From CAYRGG01 sp964423745 (GTDB lineage Bacteria; Pseudomonadota; Gammaproteobacteria; Competibacterales; Competibacteraceae): a stretch of DNA of 16,867 bases. Numbering within the stretch: position 1 is the first letter of the stretch; every line of letters begins with the position of its first letter. Of the stretch, positions 14,676-16,867 are shown piece after piece. Where the stretch lies: contig CAYRGG010000072.1 of assembly GCA_964423745.1 (NCBI GenBank), positions 1 through 16,867 of the forward strand, in the 5' to 3' direction. The notes under the pieces are model-generated. The model worked only from the letters and a program-made list of their open reading frames with translations. It did not search any database and was not told where the DNA came from. Position numbers and translations under genes: made by a program.

Positions 14676-14771
14676 GGGTTACCAAAGTCTTTTTTCGCTG
14701 ACTCTATAGTCTACACTCAAAGAGGCCGCTATCCCATCCAACGTTGCTGGCAAAATTGGGGTCTGATTAGA

Positions 14772-14872
14772 GCTCAGTTCGCTTTTTTTATAATACTCTA
14801 TGACAGCATCGATTGTGCCAGCAAGGGTATATCCTCCTTTTTTCTTTTATTAGCTAAGAAAGCGACTTGACC
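14772..14872 (+). repeat. Palindromic repeat element, copy B (101 bp)
   Basis: Same-oriented copy of the element at 13741 and 16242. It has the TATAAT (14789-14794), the CCTCC core (14833-14837) and the right arm AAAGCGACTTGACC. Relative to copy C it differs at about five positions. On the plus strand ATG 14800 to TAG 14853 reads 17 residues, five bases after TATAAT. On the minus strand GGAGG lies 8 bases before a TTG-started 8-codon frame (14824-14798). It is followed directly by three 11-bp tandem units. It lies between the two toxin-antitoxin modules. Confidence 0.85.
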
Positions 14873-14900
14873 CCTTTCTGACCCCTTTCTGACCCCTTTC
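14868..14900 (+). repeat. 11-bp tandem repeat, three units
   Basis: TGACCCCTTTC occurs three times in exact tandem (14868-14878, 14879-14889, 14890-14900), the first unit being the right end of repeat copy B. It looks like local duplication of the element's end, perhaps by slippage or repeated element-end processing. Confidence 0.75.
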
Positions 14901-14989
14901 TTTCTCCCTCGCCATGGATTGGCGAGAATCCAGTCCCATGGACGGCAAGCGCCGGTGACAACCGCTTGCTACCGCTCCATAGCATCTCG

Positions 14990-15012
14990 ATTCCGGCAAT
15001 CCCTGCTGGAAT
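14990..15012. repeat. Short hairpin resembling dispersed palindromic repeats
   Basis: ATTCCGGCA (14990-14998) and TGCTGGAAT (15004-15012) pair over 9 bp, with one G-T, around a 5-base loop. This type of sequence (ATTCCGGCAATCCCTGC) recurs as intergenic repeats in many proteobacteria; it is probably a repeat remnant and not a terminator, as no T run follows. Confidence 0.4.
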
Positions 15013-15374
15013 GACAGGTAAGCAATTACCTTTTTCGTATGCTTTGAAGCGCTACCCCGTAATTAAGCATACATGTTATTCTGTGGATATGAACGTTTCA
15101 TCTATTTCAATGCTTTCTCACATTCCAGAGCGCATTGACCAACGCCTTTTTCTTCACGACGCGCTATCGCAGGATTACGAAGGGTAATAGGGAAATAACC
15201 TCTGGATTTTCCGGTGGCCGATCTCGATCCTTGGACGGAAGAGTTAAGCTTGGGCAGAGAGGATATTTACGGTGATGGCGAACGAAAAATTTTTTCATAG
15301 TATAGTCTTGTACTACCTTTGCAACTTCTTTATTAATGAACAAAGTCAAACGACTTTACACCGACCAACAAGAG

Positions 15375-15668
15375 ATGAGTGTACATATCGTTATATCTGA
15401 TGACTTAGCCCATGGTCGTCAACAAACCGAAATGGAGCAAGCTGTCCGTGAAGGAGTGCTGATTCGCGACTACTTGAATGCTGAAATCAGCATCGGAAAA
15501 TTCGCCGAGTTGATGCAGCTTGAATACGAAGAAGCACGAGACTGGCTTCATCGTCATGGCGTCGCCACGAGCCGGGTTTTTACTGATCCTGAACTTGAAG
15601 CGACCGAAGAAAAGCATTACCGTAATATCACCACAAAACTCGGACTCTCTGCGCAACAGGACGGATGA
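15375..15668 (+). CDS. UPF0175 family antitoxin-like protein
   Basis: The product is about 97 residues. Its central part resembles UPF0175 proteins: MEQAVREGVLIRDYLNAEIS, IGKFAELMQLEYEEARDWLH, then RHGVATSRVFTDPELEA. This is the family pattern of a small helix-turn-helix-like unit (xGKxAELxxLxxxExxxxLxxxGV). UPF0175 genes are typically found directly before DUF3368 PIN-like genes and are regarded as their antitoxins. The start at 15375 (MSVHIVISDDLAHG) is preferred because the family usually begins close to such a beta strand. An in-frame ATG at 15336 would add 13 residues, and neither start has a strong ribosome-binding site. The stop overlaps the next gene by 4 bp (ATGA), so the two are co-translated. 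Confidence 0.7.
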   Translation: MSVHIVISDDLAHGRQQTEMEQAVREGVLIRDYLNAEISIGKFAELMQLEYEEARDWLHRHGVATSRVFTDPELEATEEKHYRNITTKLGLSAQQDG

Positions 15669-16120
15669 AGGTCGTTTGCGACACATCCGTGATCATCACA
15701 CTCCACCGAGGTGAGATTATCGATTGCTTGGGGCAGCTTTTTACAGGTGTCTTGGTTCCGCCGGCGGTGGAAGCGGAATGTCGCCGTCCCTCAACACGTA
15801 AGGCATTATTAGATTCAGGAATTAACGTGCAACCGGTGGAACGGATCCTACCCCTCTCTGGAGTGCATCAGGGAGAACGAGAGGCGATCAGCCTAGCCGT
15901 CGAGCAACAGATCCCGGTGATTCTCCTTGATGACGAAAAAGCATTTAAGCGGGCGTTAGAGCAGGGATTAACTCCCATCAAATCGTTGCGCGTGGTTCTC
16001 CTCGCTAAACAGAAAGGAATTATCCCTTCGGCCAAAACCGTGCTTGACAGGATGATTACAAACGGTGAAGGAATTCAGGAAGAACAGTATCAAAAACTCT
16101 TACAAACTGCAGGTGAATAG
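15665..16120 (+). CDS. DUF3368 domain PIN-like protein, probable toxin
   Basis: The 151-residue protein fits DUF3368, a PIN-domain relative. It shows CDTSVIITLHR with Asp6, VPPAVEAECRRP with Glu36/Glu38, GVHQGEREAISLAVEQ with Glu71/Glu73, ILLDDEKAFKRA with Asp89/Asp90, and then LRVVLLAKQKGIIPSAKTVLDR. The acidic residues are placed like those that bind Mg2+/Mn2+ in PIN ribonucleases, so RNA cleavage is the likely activity. The length is typical and the frame intact. It overlaps the UPF0175 gene by 4 bp. The toxin role is inferred from the pairing and fold, as DUF3368 proteins are less well characterised than VapC. Confidence 0.78.
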   Translation: MKVVCDTSVIITLHRGEIIDCLGQLFTGVLVPPAVEAECRRPSTRKALLDSGINVQPVERILPLSGVHQGEREAISLAVEQQIPVILLDDEKAFKRALEQGLTPIKSLRVVLLAKQKGIIPSAKTVLDRMITNGEGIQEEQYQKLLQTAGE

Positions 16121-16174
16121 GTTTATCAACTCCACCGTCTCGTCGCCGGATTGTAATCCCAAAATTAGAATTGG

Positions 16175-16197
16175 GAGTCAGTTCGCTTTTTTATAAT
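16175..16197 (+). repeat. Truncated left end of the palindromic element
   Basis: AGTCAGTTCGC followed by TTTTTTATAAT repeats the first ~23 bases of copies A-C with one T fewer, then the similarity stops. It lies 45 bp before complete copy C in the same orientation, as if a new copy had landed next to, or replaced, an older one. Confidence 0.6.
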
Positions 16198-16243
16198 TAG
16201 GGGTCTGACCAATTAGGGTTCAAAATTAGGGGACAATTAAGGG
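16195..16243 (+). repeat. Degenerate AATTAGGG motif cluster
   Basis: AATTAGGG-type units start at 16195, 16211, 16224 and 16235 (AATTAGGGG, AATTAGGG, AATTAGGGG, AATTAAGGG), with uneven spacing of 16, 13 and 11 bases. Copy A is likewise preceded by two CAATTAAG motifs (13721 and 13733). These short G-rich motifs seem to be part of the element's preferred flank or its extended end. Confidence 0.5.
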
Positions 16244-16342
16244 TCGGTTCGCTTTTTTTATAATACTCTATGACAGCATCGATTGTGCGAGCAAGGGTAT
16301 ATCCTCCTTTTTTCTTTTATTAGCTAAGAAAGCGATTTGATC
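16242..16342 (+). repeat. Palindromic repeat element, copy C (101 bp)
   Basis: Third copy, in the same orientation as A and B, 121 bases after the DUF3368 stop. It contains TATAAT (16259-16264) and the core with one C-to-G change (TGTGCGAGC instead of TGTGCCAGC). The right end reads GCGATTTGATC instead of GCGACTTGACC. The plus-strand short frame (ATG 16270 to TAG 16323) and the minus-strand one are both still open. Confidence 0.85.
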
Positions 16343-16430
16343 CCTTTACCCTTTCTGCTTTCTGTCCATTTAGGATTGTCTGAAAGTAAAACTATTAGGA
16401 TAAACTTCCATCTCAATTGCTTTCTTCAAC

Positions 16431-16793
16431 TTATCTCATTTGTTTTTTTAAGAAGAAAAAAGAGCTGATCAAAACTAAAGCAGGAAAAACTAAAAACACA
16501 AGTTCTTTTGAACTTGGCGTATTCGACCAATATCCAATTGTGGATAGCAGAATCAATATTGATGTTGCAAAAATATTCAATCCGACGATTTTTTTTACAG
16601 AGACTATAAAGAAATATTTCTGCCGGAAAAGGATTAAACTTATTAATAAAGAAACAATACCTACTAATAAGGACAGACTAAAAATTACCAGCAGGATTAT
16701 TAAATCTTCTGGTTCTTTTTTAAAATTATCTATAGCTTTAAAAATACCACTGAGTGACCAGAAAGCAAATGTGAGAAATATGAAGCCTGTCAA
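16431..16793 (-). CDS. Hypothetical four-helix membrane protein, uncertain start
   Basis: The minus-strand frame encodes about 120 residues with four predicted membrane segments (about 2-19, 31-56, 69-89 and 97-114) separated by short charged loops (DNFKKEPED, FRQKY, SVKK, NTPSSKE) and a basic tail KKQMR. No family is recognised. The only usual start is TTG at 16793, without a ribosome-binding site. The frame stays open upstream to a TGA near 16835. An AGAGG (16824-16820) sits 8 bases before an in-frame ATA (16811-16809), which could be a mutated start codon. The sequence is visibly more A+T-rich than the rest of the window, which suggests horizontal acquisition. The opposite-strand frame (16417-16818) is a poorer candidate because it is lysine/isoleucine-rich with no domain pattern. 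Confidence 0.45.
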   Translation of the reverse strand: MTGFIFLTFAFWSLSGIFKAIDNFKKEPEDLIILLVIFSLSLLVGIVSLLISLILFRQKYFFIVSVKKIVGLNIFATSILILLSTIGYWSNTPSSKELVFLVFPALVLISSFFFLKKQMR

Positions 16794-16867
16794 AAAATCT
16801 ATAATGCTTATTAAATAGACCTCTTGAAAAAGTCACTTTGCTAGGTCAATTTCAAAGTTATGAATGG

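Larger units (their letters stand above)
14411..15374. other. Repeat-rich intergenic stretch between the two toxin-antitoxin modules
   Basis: No convincing gene was found in these 964 bp. They hold an inverted copy of the repeat-end motif (14467-14479), two hairpins (14544-14585 and 14990-15012), a 24-bp palindrome (14652-14675), repeat copy B, an 11-bp tandem repeat (14868-14900) and paired CCATGG sites (14912-14917 and 14936-14941) around a small GGATT/AATCC stem. Two open stretches with protein-like composition may be gene remnants. One runs on the plus strand from 14589 to repeat B and contains LSQPIAARALRNHMISQGLP. The other spans 15199-15300 and contains FPVADLDPWTEELSLGREDI before a stop. 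Neither has a start codon with a ribosome-binding site or a recognised family. TATAGT at 15301-15306 could be a -10 box for the downstream antitoxin gene. Confidence 0.6.

Noticed and set aside
14489..14701. 70-residue plus-strand frame with VPTKVGRLALKIKC
   Set aside because: It runs through the hairpin at 14544-14585 and the palindrome. This kind of translated repeat is common in intergenic DNA and shows no domain.
14966..15187. 73-residue plus-strand frame ending LFLHDALSQDYEG
   Set aside because: It starts inside a repeat-like hairpin, has no ribosome-binding site and shows no family. At most its end is a gene remnant.
13741..16342. Repeats as integron attC sites or a CRISPR array
   Set aside because: There is no GTTRRRY/RYYYAAC core, no integrase and no consistent gene orientation. 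The copies are about 1 kb or more apart and not separated by short unique spacers.
16417..16818. 133-residue plus-strand lysine-rich frame
   Set aside because: It is antisense to the four-helix membrane frame, which has the better hydrophobic pattern. Its composition is that of A+T-rich antisense sequence.
16818..16867. Right edge (CCTCTTGAAAAAGTC and following) as the end of an insertion sequence
   Set aside because: It vaguely recalls IS5-type ends, but no partner end, target duplication or transposase is in view, so it cannot be supported.

Overview
The window looks like a piece of a gammaproteobacterial chromosome. The left part has the order bamD (divergent) - rluD - pgeF - clpB, a neighbourhood conserved around yfiO/rluD/yfiH/clpB in Escherichia coli and its relatives. 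The proteins match gammaproteobacterial families along their full length. No genus can be named from the sequence alone. No rRNA, tRNA, CRISPR array or complete insertion sequence was seen.

Region 1 (1-5945), housekeeping. The 5' part of bamD (outer-membrane assembly lipoprotein) runs leftward out of the window. Diverging from it are rluD (23S rRNA pseudouridine synthase) and pgeF (YfiH/laccase-domain protein), which overlap by 8 bp. A DUF29 gene, preceded by a possible 25-codon hydrophobic small ORF, sits between pgeF and clpB, which are next to each other in E. coli. clpB encodes a full-length disaggregase and ends at a strong intrinsic terminator.

Region 2 (5946-11450), carbohydrate and storage polymer. 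galU (UDP-glucose pyrophosphorylase, GTG start) is followed by a terminator. Next is a class I-type poly(3-hydroxyalkanoate) synthase gene, phaC, with no other pha gene in view. Then comes a tightly coupled rfbA-rfbC-rfbD set for dTDP-L-rhamnose, with 1-bp and 4-bp overlaps and no rfbB here. galU and rfbACD together supply nucleotide sugars for cell-surface polysaccharide.

Region 3 (11451-13711). A secreted three-part calcineurin-like phosphoesterase stands alone behind a 287-bp spacer with two perfect inverted repeats. Its last metal-binding motif departs from the usual GHxH.

Region 4 (13712-16867), accessory island. Two small type II toxin-antitoxin modules lie among short repeats: a ParE/RelE-type pair on the minus strand, whose toxin gene is frameshifted near its 3' end, and a UPF0175-DUF3368 (PIN-like) pair on the plus strand. 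Three nearly identical copies of a 101-110 bp palindromic element lie in the same orientation at 13741, 14772 and 16242, so each toxin-antitoxin pair is bracketed by copies. There is also a truncated copy, a matching end motif in inverted orientation, a 24-bp perfect palindrome and short tandem repeats. The element carries short overlapping reading frames on both strands and is the best candidate here for something undescribed. The right edge holds an A+T-rich four-helix membrane ORF without a convincing start.
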